Assembly: GCF_036898095.1 (NCBI RefSeq)
Contig: NC_090768.1
Location: 54,096,434 to 54,160,433, forward strand
Reading direction: 5' to 3'
Length of the DNA: 64,000 bases
Origin: Palaemon carinicauda
Lineage: Eukaryota; Arthropoda; Malacostraca; Decapoda; Palaemonidae
In this document: positions 21,191 to 33,646 of the stretch, piece after piece
Position numbering within the stretch: position 1 is the stretch's first letter
How the letters are laid out: each line of letters starts with the position of its first letter
Made by a program: the position numbers and the translations under genes
Notes under the pieces: generated by a model
Database searches by the model: none
The model's input: the letters and a program-made list of their open reading frames with translations, nothing else
Told to the model about the DNA's origin: nothing

Positions 21191-23194
21191 ATACATACAT
21201 ACATATACCAAGGCACTTCCCCCAATTTTGGGGGGTAGCCGACACCAACAATGAAACTAAACAAAAAGGGGACCTCTATTCTATGTTCCTTCAGCCTAAT
21301 CAGGGACTCAACCGAGTTCAGCTGGTACTGCTAGGGTGCCACAGCCCAACCTCCCACATTTCCACCACAGATGAAGCTTCATAATGCTGACTCCCCTACT
21401 GCTGCTACCTCCGCGGTCATCTAAGGCACCGGAGGAAGCAGCAGGGCCTACTGGAACTGCGTCACAATCGCTCGCCATTCATTCCTATTTCTAGCACGCT
21501 CTCTTGCCTCTCTCACATCTATCCTCTTATCACCCAGAGCTTTCTTCACACCATCCATCCACCCAAACCTTGGCCTTCCTCTTGTACTTCTCCCATCAAC
21601 TCTTGCATTCATCACCTTTTTTAGCAGGCAACCATTTTCCATTCTCTCAACATGGCCAAACCACCTCAACACATTCATATCCACTCTAGCCGCTAACTCA
21701 TTCCCTACACCCGTTCTCTCCCTCACCACTTCGTTCCTAACCCTATCTACTCGAGATACACCAGCCATACTCCTTAGACACTTCATCTCAAACACATTCA
21801 ATTTCTGTCTCTCCGTCACTTTCATTCCCCACAACTCCGATCCATACATCACAGTTGGTACAATCACTTTCTCATAAAAAACTCTCTTTACATTCCTGCC
21901 CAACCCTCTATTTTTTACTACTCCCTTAACTGCCCCCAACACTTTGCAACCTTCATTCACTCTGACGTACATCTGCTTCCACTCCACCATATGCTGCAAC
22001 AATAGACCCCAAGTACTTGAACTGATCCACCTCCTCAAGTAACTCTCCATTCAACCTTGCACCACCTTCCCTTCTCGTACATCTCATAACCTTACTCTTA
22101 CCCACATTAACTCTCAACTTCCTTCTCTCACACACCTCTCCAAATTCTGTCACTAGTCGGTCAAGCTTCTCTTCTGTGTCTGCTACCAGTACAGTATCAT
22201 CCGCAAACAACAACTGATTTACCTCCCATTCATGGTCATTCTCGCCTACCAGTTTTAATCCTCGTCCAAGCACTCGAGCATTCACCTCTCTCACCACTCC
22301 ATCAACATACAAGTTAAACAACCACGGCGACATCACACATCCCTGTCTCAGCCCCACTCTCACCGGAAACCAATCACTCACTTCATTTCCTATTCTAACA
22401 CATGCTTTACTACCTTTGTAGAAACTTTTCACTGCTTGCAACAACCTTCCACCAACTCCATATAACCTCATCACATTCCACATTGCTTCCCTATCAACTC
22501 TATCATACACTTTCTCCAGATCCATAAACGCAACATACACCTCCTTCCCTTTTGCTAAATATTTCTCGCATATCTGCCTAACTGTAAAAATCTGATTCAT
22601 ACAACCCCTACCTCTTCTAAAACCACCCTGTACTTCTAAGATTGCATTCTCTGTTTTATCCTTAATCCTATTAATCAATACTCTACCATACACTTTTCCA
22701 ACTACACTCAACAAACTAATACCTCTTGAATTACAACACTCATGCACATCTCCCTTACCCTTATATAGTGGTACAATACATGCACAAACCCAATCTACTG
22801 GTACCATTGACAACACAAAACACACATTAAACAATCTCACCAGCCATTCAAGTACAGTCACACCCCCTTCCTTCAACATCTCAGCTTTCACACCATCCAT
22901 ACCAGATGCTTTTCCTACTCTCGTTTCATCTAGTGCTCTCCTCACTTCATCTATTGTAATCTCTCTCTCATTCTCATCTCCCATCACTGGCACCTAAACA
23001 CCTGGAACACCAATTATATCTGCCTCCCTATTATCCTCAACATTCAGCAAACTTTCAAAATATTCCGCCCACCTTTTCCTTGCCTCCTCTCCTTTTAACA
23101 ACCTTCCATTTCCATCTTTCACTGTCTCTTCAATTCTTGCGCCAGCCTTCCTTACTCTCTTCACTTCTTTCCAAAACTTCTTCTTATTCTCTTC
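21191..23194 (-). mobile_element. 5'-truncated non-LTR retrotransposon (RTE/Craft-like), CATA tail
   Basis: It is flanked by a 14-bp duplication ATTAATTTTAATAC (21177-21190 and 23195-23208), and unit 1 has the single-copy site near 12425. On the minus strand the 3' end is a (TATG)n run preceded by a short 3' UTR containing CCCCCAAAATTGGGGG, a hallmark also seen at 36490 and 49070. The 5' end is cut inside the protein, before the RT domain, as expected from incomplete target-primed reverse transcription. Confidence 0.9.
21448..23194 (-). pseudogene. LINE reverse transcriptase, 5'-truncated, one stop and one frameshift
   Basis: The reading order on the minus strand has three parts: 23194-22994 (ending GVPGV then TAG at 22996-22994), 22993-21953 in the same frame (RT, with RGRGCMNQIF, GLRQGCVMSPWLF and FADDTVLVAD), then a frame change near 21955-22050 into the C-terminal part ending at 21448. 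That last part carries the RWFGHVERMENG...RGRPRFGWMDGVKKAL tail typical of RTE-type elements. The endonuclease is missing by truncation. The catalytic box FADD is kept, but the copy is dead. Confidence 0.9.
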
Positions 23195-23208
23195 ATTAAT
23201 TTTAATAC

Positions 23209-23390
23209 TAGTAACTAAACATATTTCAATGATCACCATTGTTTAACATAATTGATATTAATTTAAACACTGTGCAGTAACTAAATATATTTCAATGATC
23301 ACCATGGTTTAACATAATTTATATTAATTTTAATACTCTACAGTAACTAAACATATTTCAATGATCACCATGGTTTAATCTTTTTTCCTT
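23209..23390. repeat. 66-bp tandem triplication specific to unit 2
   Basis: AAACATATTTCAATGATCAC (one base changed in the middle copy) starts at 23217, 23283 and 23349. Unit 1 has a single copy near 12445. The triplication lies directly beside the LINE junction. Confidence 0.75.
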
Positions 23391-24430
23391 TCAGAAGGTT
23401 GTTCACACAGACTATTTTTTTCTTTCAAACTTACCAATCTCCATCACTCCACTGTTTCATTCGCCACAACAATAGTGCATGTCATCTCTGAGTTCTATGG
23501 CAATTGCAGTTTTATCCATGCAACCTAGGGAAATTAAATTAGATCAATATTAAAATAACATTACAGGGTCCTCATTAACTTTCTTCGCAATAATTTATTT
23601 AATCCCATAACAAAACAGTAATCCTTACCTTGAAATAGGTTTAATTTCCCATCTTCCATAACTGAGAAACTGCTTTAAATAACTGAATAAAAGTCTTTTA
23701 CCCCCAATCAACTTCATCCTCTTGAACTAAATTGAGACTAGTCAATGGGTAACTAGGATACTAGTATTTTCATGAACACAAGGTAACTTATGAGGAATCT
23801 TAAAGGTACCTTCAGGTACCTTCATGTGAATTTGGGAAGAGTTACTACACCACATATTCACTCCTTATAAATAAGTTAAAACAGTCCCATTAGAAATTCA
23901 ACTTTCAGATCATTCACCCAAGATCTTAAGTTACAGAACCACTTATAGGAGATACTAGTCACCATAGCTGGGAATAAATGGCGATAGAAGCTGTGGCCCC
24001 TTAATTCAAACACACAGGATTGCATTTATCAATTTTGGTCACAATACCTGGCACTGTGGCGTGGGAGACCAATCAGCCTAGTAGGAATGAAAACCCTGTT
24101 GTTGCAGTATTTTCAATGAAGAGGGAATCAAAGCATAGTAGAACGCTATAAAAAAAGGATACTAGTTGAATCGATAGCATGAACCCCCACAGTGTTACTC
24201 AAATTTATATGACAGGTTCTGTCCTATACCATAATAAAAAAGATTAAAGTCCTATTGTTCACACCAAAGAATTAAACCCTTAGGAAATTCATCCGTTGGT
24301 TTGACCAGAGCTTCAAAAACTTTCATATCACATTTTAATATAAATTTGTATTTTTTTCTAACTATACAGACCAAAGTTCTTTCATATGAGAATTGATTTG
24401 AGCACAATTGTAATTCACAGTTAAAATGTA
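23391..24430. repeat. Rest of the third subrepeat (unit 2)
   Basis: The counterpart of 12480-13340, with small indels. No gene. Confidence 0.65.
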
Positions 24431-26240
24431 CGAAAAGTTGGCAATAGTTGGTAGTTAGCGGCTAGCAAGGGCAGGCTCTGCCTCCTTTACCAGTAGACTA
24501 AACAGTCACATTGATTGCATCTGGGACTTTAGGGGTAAGGTAAAGGTGGGAAGTTCAAAGGACTCGGGTTTGTAGTAAGGGAAAATACAAATAATTTTAA
24601 ATTTTTCATTTGTTCTTATACAAATACAAACCACCTTCTTTCAACAAGACTCAAAAGTAGGTAGAAGTCCATATTAAACTAGCTGGTTATAATACTGGGA
24701 TAGCTATGCTTAGACCGGATAAGGTGCGGAGCGTAGCCTCCTAGACATCAAGGATAAAGCAATTAAAGCTGTTATACTGTACAAGAAAATCTAGAAAACA
24801 AACAGTGAATCTGTTGGGGCAAAATCAAATTAACAAATGGGTTTTATCAGGACGTATTCATCCTCCCCCTCGTAAAAGGATCATGGAATGAACACTTCAT
24901 TTTAACAGGAATAGAAATGCTGCTAGCTATCAGTCAAGTTTTAACTATTGTCTATTCAGCAACAGTAAACATGGGGTTCCAACTGCTATACCTATAAGGA
25001 AGGGAAAAAGAGGAAAGGGGTCAGGCCATTCACTCATCTTAGGCTTACACTGTAAGCCTAAGACGTGATACTTTTAGGTCCTGTAAAGAAGCGGAACTCA
25101 GTACACTACTTGACGAGCAACAATCCCAGATCCTAGTGAAAATTCATTCAGAGGATTGCGAGTGCATTCTTGCAAATAATCACAGTAAAGGTTGTTAGAG
25201 TAAGTCTGACGATTCCATACTCCATCTAAAATTTGATCCTCAGGTTTTTCTCAAAGGCTCGAGTAGCACCACCTATGATCTTGGTACTCATTGGTGTGCA
25301 CCCTAGCTTGGTCTCATGCGTTTGGGATTTAGGGCGTAAAGCTCAAATGTTAAAGAACAGCTTCTGTAGCCTAGAGCCTTAGTCCCCTTATGGGTCACCA
25401 AACTAATACTCCAGGTCATTAGTTATATCACTAATCAAAGAAACTGTAAATTATGAAAATCTGAAATCAGTGATTAACACACTGAGTTTTGCAACAAAGT
25501 CGGGAACCAATGCTAGAAGGACCAGTCTCCAGTACTCTGAGTGAAAGAACAAATACTAAAAAATTTTAAAACAAATTTTTATTTTTCCAAACTATACAAA
25601 CCAAGTCATTTACAGTATATGGGTTACTCGTAGTCTTGTTTTCTCTACGACCAGACGATAAAAGAAAAAGGGTTTAATTGCATTCTTTAAGTTGCAAAGC
25701 CATCACTGTGTATGGTGTAAGACACCTGTACATGATGCTATCCACTCTCTCCTGGTCAAAGACTTGTGGGACAGAAGTATAGACTCCCAACTCAGACTGG
25801 GGTTCCATTATTGAAGTAGGGTAGAAGGTTTCTTACCCTCCTTTACCTCTAAAGGCTTGTGAAGGGACATCACCTGAACAGATCATCATTCTATGCTCTA
25901 ATGACTGCAATTAATTCGAGATAAGTTATCTTGTTCTATTATTCATTCCCATTGAAACACTCTCTGGACCACCCATGGGACTTTTCAGGGAGGATGTCTC
26001 TACCTGGTTGGATTGTGGACATATGATTTATCGTCATTGCAAGGGGGGGGGGTAGGGGGGGTATAATTTGAGATTTGTTGTACTCTATAATGGCAGCGCA
26101 TAGAGCTTTCTCTGGCTGAACGATAATCCTGACCGAATCATGGCCGGTTTCTGTTTTTGTCCTACTCTAATAGGCATGGAAGGAGAGTACAAATTAAAAA
26201 AAATGCCTAGTTTTGGATAGCTTTGGGGGGACCCCTTTAG
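24431..26240. other. Anonymous 1.8-kb segment (unit 2)
   Basis: Collinear with 13341-15107. It includes the 25039-25061 inverted repeat, a small extra ATACAAACC-type AT-rich motif near 25560-25610, and a G-run at 26042-26060 that is shorter in unit 1. No coding frame. Confidence 0.4.
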
Positions 26241-26558
26241 TTAAAAGGAAACCATGCTCGTGAAAATTTGTTGAGGATTGCAAACTCTCATCTTCCAACA
26301 AGGTTGCTTCATGACCAAGGAGAAAAGCTGTCTCAACTCAAGGGTCCCTCCACAATGTCTCTTTGAAAAAGCATGTTTATTCTTCACTATCATGGTTATT
26401 GTCCCGAGACCTTGCTCAAGGCAAGAATCTTTATCAAGTACCAGCTCAAGATCTCCCACTGTATAGTCGACACTAATCTGAATATTATGGGCAACGTCTA
26501 TTGTAAATAAAGTTTCAGGGAATTTACAACATGAAAAACTAAAGGGAGGCTCTTGCAA
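26241..26558 (-). other. 105-aa open frame, unit 2 counterpart of 15108-15425
   Basis: Same length and start as the unit 1 frame, with about ten residue changes. No domain recognised. Confidence 0.25.
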
Positions 26559-26572
26559 AATAGCAGGAGATT

Positions 26573-27161
26573 AGTCTCCAACTCCTGTTGGGATTAGACA
26601 CAGTAAAAATCTTGTTTCCTGTGACAAGAAAAAAAACTATCCCATGGGAGGAAATCTACTCCCTACAGAACTTGCATGGTAACTCTCTTAAACATCTTTC
26701 GTCTAGGCAAGTAGGAAAAACATGATTTGTATTTATGTCTGTCCAGCTCATAATGATTGCCATCCCCTTCTGGATAAGAACGTAAATACAGAGATTTCCT
26801 AGACATAAAACACTCGGCTGTAACTCACAGATAATACAAGTCATGAGCCCTAAACACTAAATGGGTAAGATTTTAATGCAAGAGGCTCGATTGTAGAGCA
26901 TAAACTCATCACTTCACAAACAGCAGTGTTGTGGGGCAGGTAATGCACGCAAGAGTCCTCTTGCTACATGAATATGGTTGCCTAGCAACCAAGCATGGTG
27001 CAATCAAACCAATTTTCTTTGACTGGCCGGTCGTATAAAACACAACTAGGAGTAACCCTATGTAAAGGACTCTTTAGTTTGTAAAGTATCTGCATAGGAA
27101 TAAGAACAAATTCTTTGCATGGCCTACACTAATACAAACAGCATTAGCTTTCTAGTTGGCA
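26573..27161. other. Unit-start segment (unit 3)
   Basis: The counterpart of 2200-2816, with the first GCTGGGATTAGCC-containing stretch shortened. It contains the 62-aa cysteine-rich frame at 26656-26844 discussed under unit 2. No gene is supported. Confidence 0.45.
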
Positions 27162-27880
27162 GATTGATTTGGAGTTTTCAAGCATCAGGACATCCAAGGT
27201 CATTGATGCAAATATAATTTATTATAAATGGAGAACAGGTAATTAAATTCTCCACAACTGATCATAAAATATTGGGCCTCGCATTTGCTAAAATGTCAGC
27301 CCATAAAGGATGTCTACCATCCAAATCTCCTAGTAAGATAAAAGGTTGAGGGAGTTGTTAATTCACCTCTACTAAATTATCATACAACATGTCATCATTT
27401 GGAGGTACGTAAATAAAGCACTTTGTGTATTTTCTCCCTATATCTTTATGTATAATCACTGCCTGCAGAGGTGTATAGGAGACTTCCACTATGACTCACT
27501 GCTTGTTGATCATATGGTGTCCTATAGCTAACATACTCTCGAGGACAAGGGGTATTAGCATCAAGCTTGCTCTCATATAGAAATACAGTTATAGGGGAGT
27601 TCTCATGAATGAGGCATAAAAGTTCTTCATATTTTCCCCTTAAACCCTGACAATTCTATTGCAAAAATCAAGAAAAAACTATAGTTTATTTCTGGAAGAC
27701 ATCTTGGATGAGGTCTTCCCTCTGGCAGTTTTTTATTTAACATTATTTCCTACAGGCTTCTTTAAAGGGGTTCAAGATGCAAGCTTCCTCTTTTCTGTAC
27801 ACACTACAATTTGTAACATTTGATTTATGACATTTACAGATTACACAAATGGTCACTGCAAGGGAGCACTAACATTACAA
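27162..27880 (-). mobile_element. Internally deleted LINE fossil (unit 3 copy)
   Basis: Same deletion endpoints as in units 1 and 2. Confidence 0.75.
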
Positions 27881-27921
27881 ACCCCCACAATGTTAAACAT
27901 CAAATACATTGGTCCAAGGGA

Positions 27922-28258
27922 ATTATTATTATTATTATTACCTGCTAAGCTACAAACCTAGTTGGAAAAGAAGGATGCTTTAAGCCTAGGGGGCCCAACA
28001 GGGAAAATAGCCTAGTCAGGAAAGGACACAAGGAAAAAAATGTTTCAAGAAAAGTAACAGCATTGAAATAAATATTTCCTTTATAAACATTGAAACTATT
28101 AACAAAACAAGGAGAGAAATTAGATAGAATAGTGCCCAAGCGTACCCTGAAGCAAGAGAACTCAAACCCAAGACAGTAGAAGACCATGGTACAGATGCTA
28201 TGGCACAAACCAAGACTAGAGAACAATGGTTTGATTTTAGTGTCCTCCTAGAAGAGCT
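27922..28258 (-). mobile_element. ATT-tailed repeat, 5'-truncated (unit 3 copy)
   Basis: The counterpart of 3573-3917. A one-base loss near 28087 splits the frame seen in the other units, showing that frame is not maintained. Confidence 0.75.
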
Positions 28259-29120
28259 CATTAGATATGAAATGGTATCCACACACTTAAAGTTGCTCTT
28301 AGAGTGCTTAACATTCAAGCTACAACCACCACTTTCCTCTCAATCAAGTTGTCTAAATGAGTGGGTTAAGGTTACAGGAAAGAGGTTTTTGCAGCAGAAG
28401 GGTCTAAAGTACAGTAAATAAAGAAATGCGAGGCTCTACCAGAGTATCTCTTAATCTGTAATTCACTGTGCACCATCAAGAACCCTTACTGAATATAATA
28501 CTAGAGACACTATAGACAAAACTTTAACAAGTCTTAAGTTTGGGTTTGAAATAGACAGGTTACCTAAAAAAAGCTAATGAAGTAGAGAGCTTATGGAGCT
28601 CACCAGTATCAAAACAAGATTCATCAAGTGCTGGATTGGAGTTCCAGGCTGGGGTTTATCATCGTCATCATCCCTGCTATTATGAACCAGCCTTTCCTCT
28701 GGATTTCCCTCTTAAGTAAATAAAAGTTGACTTGTTGTGCTTTGAACTTTAATTTGGTTGGTAAGCATAGAATATTACTTTTCCATAAAAGGAACAAGGG
28801 CGCCTTCACCCTCCTCATATCAGTTATGCAAATAACAAAAAATTGTACCCAACATCAGAGAGAATGTGGATCACAATTGCCTATAAAAAACCTAAGAACG
28901 TCTAAATGGCAGTTATCAACAAATTAAGAAAACATGTTTAAATGATTAGCACTTTAAAAAACCTGAATTTTAACAATTTGAAGTTGACAGTCTGAAAAGA
29001 AAGTAAGTTTCACTTGAAAAGGCAGACCTGTTTCAATGTTTAGCACTAAGAAAAACCTGAATTTTAACAATCTGAAGTTGACAGAATGAAAAGAAATTAA
29101 GTGTCACTTGAAAAGGCCAC
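28259..29120. other. Unit spacer with 94-bp duplication (unit 3)
   Basis: The counterpart of 3918-4787, retaining both copies of the TGAATTTTAACAA block. No coding signal. Confidence 0.5.
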
Positions 29121-29798
29121 CAGTGGTTGCTATTATCAGCTAGATTTCCACAACACTTTAAAGGAATAAAAGTGAGAAATTTTTTAGTTTCAAGGATAAA
29201 TGTCAATAAAACCCGAGTTTTTGGAGAGAAGCAATACGAACATTGAGGAAGTTTCATAAAACACCCTAATGATCTACCAAATTTAATTTTTCTTACAAGA
29301 AATAAAATGATAAATAAGTATAGACCAACTCACCTAGGGTTAGAGTTGCTTCCTCTTCAAAGGTTGATCATATTGGCATTTCTTAATATAGTTATCACTC
29401 TACCTTACTCAGACGCTCCACTATGGTAGTGCATGTCACCTCTGTTCTGGTATACCAAGCCATTGCTGTTTTATACAAGTAACCTAGGGGGATGTTACTC
29501 AAGTTAGCAATATGATAAGAACAACAATGATTCTTCATTACCTTTCTTCATAATTCTATTTAATCTGATAACAAAACTCACTAATAACCATCATCTTGAA
29601 GTAGGTTTAATTTCTTACTCTCCATAATTGAGAAATTTCTTCAAATAACAGAACAAAGAAATTTTTTAAAGAACAGAAGTCTTTTATTCCCTATAAACTT
29701 CATCCTCTTCAACCAAATTAAGAGTAACCAAGGGAAAGCTGGGAGATTGGTATTTTCATGAACACAATGTAACTTGTGAGGATTAGTAATACTGTGGA
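29121..29798. repeat. 1.3-kb subrepeat, left part (unit 3)
   Basis: The landmark CTCACCTAGGGTTAG is at 29331. The subrepeat is cut by the LINE at the site GTAATACTGTGGA (29786-29798) and resumes at 35831. Confidence 0.7.
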
Positions 29799-29935
29799 TT
29801 GATTGATTGATTGATTGAAAGTTTTTTGGCATCCTGACATCTAAGGTCATTGACGCCGATACCATTTACTGTATATGAAAATTAAAAGAGAATTCGATTA
29901 AAACCATAAAAAAAATTAAGAAGTCCTTACAATAG

Positions 29936-32900
29936 TTAAATAGTTTTCAGAAGACCTGCTTCTGAAATAAATCTAAAAATTCCGCTCGCATAGTAAGACA
30001 CATCATGTCCAAGAATCTTGGCAAGGATAAACCTGCCATCCTCACCTCGAGCCTCAAACAGATATCTATTTCTTAAGTTAGTAAAATTAGGGCATTCGGT
30101 CAACAAATGCCTCACTGTTAAAGGTACTAAGCAGTCCTCGCAATACGGTTGGTGTTGGCCCTTCAGCAGAAACTCGTGTGTCAACCGTGTGTGACCAATA
30201 CGGAGACGACAAAGAGTCGTCTCCCATTTTCGGGGAATCATGTTATACCTCCAAGGTGATATGATATTTGTTACTTCCCTCATTTTATTGCCATCTTGAC
30301 TATCCCAGTGCTGTTGCCATTTATCACATACCAATTTCTTGATGTAAGGTAGGAGATCGTTACATGGAATGGGATACCTCCTTGGTAGCAACTCGGATGC
30401 CGCATTCCTCGCCAGTAAATCTGCCTTCTCATTCCCAGACACACCTACATGTGCTGGAACCCAACAAAATCGAACAGTTATACCTTTCCGTCCAATAATA
30501 AAAAGCCATTCTAAAATCTTTAAAACTAGAGGGTTACTAGAATTAAAAACTTCTAAAGCTTGAAGAACACTCCTTGCATCACTAAAAATTGTAAAATTAC
30601 CCTCCTTTTCCAAAGCTATTTTCTCAATAGCGGTTAATATACCATACAGTTTGGCAGTAAATATGGAAGCTGTTAGAGGAAGTGCACCTTTACAATTAAA
30701 ATCATTACTATGTACTCCAAATCCAACGCCAGCATCAGATTTGGAGCCATCAGTATATATAAAAGTCGATCCCCTATGTTCTTCGACATGTTCCATAAAA
30801 AGAGACCTGGATTCTAAGTCAGTCAAATTCTTCTTAACTCCAATAAAGTATCTACAAAAAGATATGTCAGGTAATTTCCATGGAGGCATTGATGATACCT
30901 TGAATGGAAGCACCTTATTTCTAATCATATCCAGATTGTTTAATAATTGGTTAACCCGAAACCCAAAGGGTTGAGGAGATTTTGGGTGCAACTCAAAGTA
31001 GGTTGAGTTCCTTACAAGGCTTGCAGTTTGAAAGGCTGAAGAATTGGGGAGTCTTTGCAATCTAAACCAATACCGAATAATAGAGGACATTCGGTAAAGG
31101 TCCAGAGGCAACTCCCCAGCATCAACAAGGAGACTTGTGATAGGGGAGGTTCTAAAGGCTCCTGTGGACAATCTAATGCTAGCATGATGTATTGAATCTA
31201 GTATTTTTAACCGGCTTGGGGTTGCTGAGGAGTATATTTCGCATCCATAACTAATTTTGGAAAATATCAAGGCCTTGTATATTTTTAAAATTGTATTGCG
31301 GTCTGCCCCCCATGATGTATGGGACAAGACTTTTAAAAGATTCATAGCTTCAACACATTTAGCTTTTAATGTTTTTAAGTGAGAAACCCATGTAAGCCTA
31401 CAATCAAATATCAACCCTAAAAATTTGGCTTCACTTGCACATGGGATCCGTTGACCTTTGATGTATATATCCGGGTCTGGATGTACTCCCCGTATACGAC
31501 AGAAATGGACAATTGTAGTTTTACTTGTTGAGAACTTAAATCCATTCATATCGGCCCAATGGATAATTTTATCAATAGAGAGTTGGATTTTTCTCTCAAC
31601 CATTGCCATTCTGGCTCCAGCAAATGATATGGAGAGATCATCCACAAATAATGTTGCAAGAACATCCCGGGGAATGACTGAGGATATCCCATTAATTGCT
31701 AGTGCAAAAAGGGTTACACTCAGCACACTCCCCTGAGGAACTCCTCCTTCCTGGCATTTACTCTGTGATAGAGCTTCCCCAACTCTCACTTGGAAAACTC
31801 TATGTGAAAGAAATGACTGGATGAATAGTGGTAGCTCACCTCTCAATCCGCACTCATGGATTCTTTTAAGTATACCGTATCTCCATGTGGTATCATATGC
31901 CTTTTCAAGATCAAAAAAAACTGTAACATGGTGCTGTTTGGAAGCAAAGGCTTCACAAATGGAGGACTCAAGTTGTATCAGCACATCAGTCGTTGAGTGC
32001 ATTTTCCTGAATCCACATTGAATGGGTGATAAAATATTCTTCTTTTCAAGGTACCAAATCAGTCTTGCATTGACCATCTTCTCCATGATTTTACATAAAC
32101 AAGATGTCAATGCAATAGGTCGGTAGTTTGCTGCTAAAAACTTGTCCTTACCGGGTTTTAAAAAGGCTAAAATAATGGCTAGTTCCCAAACACTTGGATA
32201 ACTATGATCATGTCATATTCTATTAAAAATGCTTAAAATAAATAACTTTGTATTATAAGGTACATGTTTAATCATTGCATATGGAATTCCATCGGGTCCA
32301 GGGGCTGTATCGTTACAAGTAGCAAGAGCAGAATCAAATTCTCTTTCAGTAAAAGGAGAATTGTATGACTCTTGCTTTCTTGTTGCGAAGTTTAAAACTT
32401 TCTTTTCTTCATTGCTCCTATACTGGTGACCAGGAGCTGCTTGACACTTGCATGATACATTTGAGAAATGGTCAGCCAGGGCATTGCTAACTTCGGTTGC
32501 TCCAGTCATATACTGGCCATTTATCTTTAACACTGGTGGTGGGTTTGGGGTGAATTTTCCTGCTATCTTTTTTACTTTCCTCCACACAGATGATGTTGGT
32601 GTTCTACTGTTAATGGAGGAAACAAAGGACATCCAAGACTGGCGCCTAGCTTCTTTCATGGCACGGCGGAACTGTGCTCTACATTTCTTGTAAATGACTA
32701 AATTCTCCTCATTACGGTGCATGCGCAATCGAGTTAAAGACTTTCTTGTGGCTCTGTGCAGGGCAGTTAGTTCTGACGACCACCAGGGGACTGGTCGTCG
32801 TCTGAATATCCCATTTGTTTTGGGAATGGAATTCACTCCTGCTGTGTGAAGAGTTCCATTAAGTAAGTCTATGGCATCATCAACACTTTCAAACTGTTCT

Positions 32901-33646
32901 GCATTTCCTTCAATTTCACTTAACTCCCGAAATCTATTCCAGTCCGCCTTATCAAGATTCCATCGAGGTGATCTTTGTAAAGGTGGACCATTGTTGGTGT
33001 TTATAATGATTGGTGCATGATCACTAGTATGCCAATCATCTAATGTTCTCCAATTAAAATCGAGAAGACAGTTAGAGCTTGCAACTGATAGGTCAATGCA
33101 GGACAAGGTACCTGTCTGTACATGAAAATGTGTGGGCTCTCCTGTATTAAGGAGTCCGACATCTTCATTCTCCAAAATTGACGATATAATATTACCCCTT
33201 GCATTTGCTAAAACATCACCCCATAAAGGATGTCTACTATTAAGGTCTCCTAGTAAGATAAAGGGTTGTGGGAGTTGTTTAATCACCTCTACTATATTAT
33301 CATATGAGATGTTATCATTTGGAGGCAAGTAAAGAGAACAGATTGTGTATTTTCTCCCTATATCAATCTGTACAGCCACTGCCTGCAGAGGGGTACAGAT
33401 AGACAAAGATATTTGGGGAACATCTCGACGAATGTATATAAGACTTCCCCCATGGCTCCCTGCTCGTTGATCATATGGTGTCCTATAGCTAACATACTCT
33501 CGAGGACAAGGAGTATTAGCATCGAGCTTGCTTTCTTGTAGACATACTGTTATAGGGGAGTGCTCACGTATGAGGAGCTTAAGTTGTTCATATTTCGCCC
33601 TTAAACCCTGGCAATTCCATTGCAGAATGGAGGAAAAAACTATGTT
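29936..33646 (-). pseudogene. LINE ORF2: endonuclease, reverse transcriptase, RNase H; one in-frame stop
   Basis: Reading from the codon after the ORF1 stop, the frame is 1237 codons with a single interruption, TGA at 32215-32213 (codon 478), where a Trp codon is likely. The endonuclease starts ILQWNCQGL, with LLGDLNSRHPLWG at about 132-144 and SDHAP near 208. The RT includes QGSVLSVTLF and LFVDDLSISF (FVDD 667-670). RNase H starts at YTDGSKSD (Asp 966). Its expected catalytic Glu in the AELY-type motif is Lys here (TAKLYG, codon AAA at 30652-30650, residue 999), followed by FSDARS and NEKADLLA. The end carries a C..C..H..C cluster (YCEDC...HLLTEC). There is no ATG at the start. Both damaging changes are G to A on the coding strand. 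Confidence 0.9.

Larger units (their letters stand above)
15445..26572. repeat. Higher-order tandem unit 2 (about 9.1 kb plus LINE insertion)
   Basis: It is collinear with unit 1 over its whole length. It lacks the Gypsy element (empty site near 19791) and the 94-bp duplication, and it carries the LINE at 21191-23194. Without that insertion its length is about 9.1 kb. Confidence 0.85.

Noticed and set aside
26042..26060. G-run as a quadruplex
   Set aside because: Only two G-runs separated by TA in a length-variable homopolymer; unit 1 has a shorter run.
15555..26844. Cysteine-rich 60-62 aa frames resembling a zinc finger
   Set aside because: The frame is absent in unit 1, there is no neighbouring exon, promoter or domain match, and cysteine spacing is only loosely finger-like.
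3603..28318. 124-aa minus-strand frame repeated in three units
   Set aside because: It lies entirely in the ATT-tailed interspersed repeat and is broken in unit 3 by a one-base loss.
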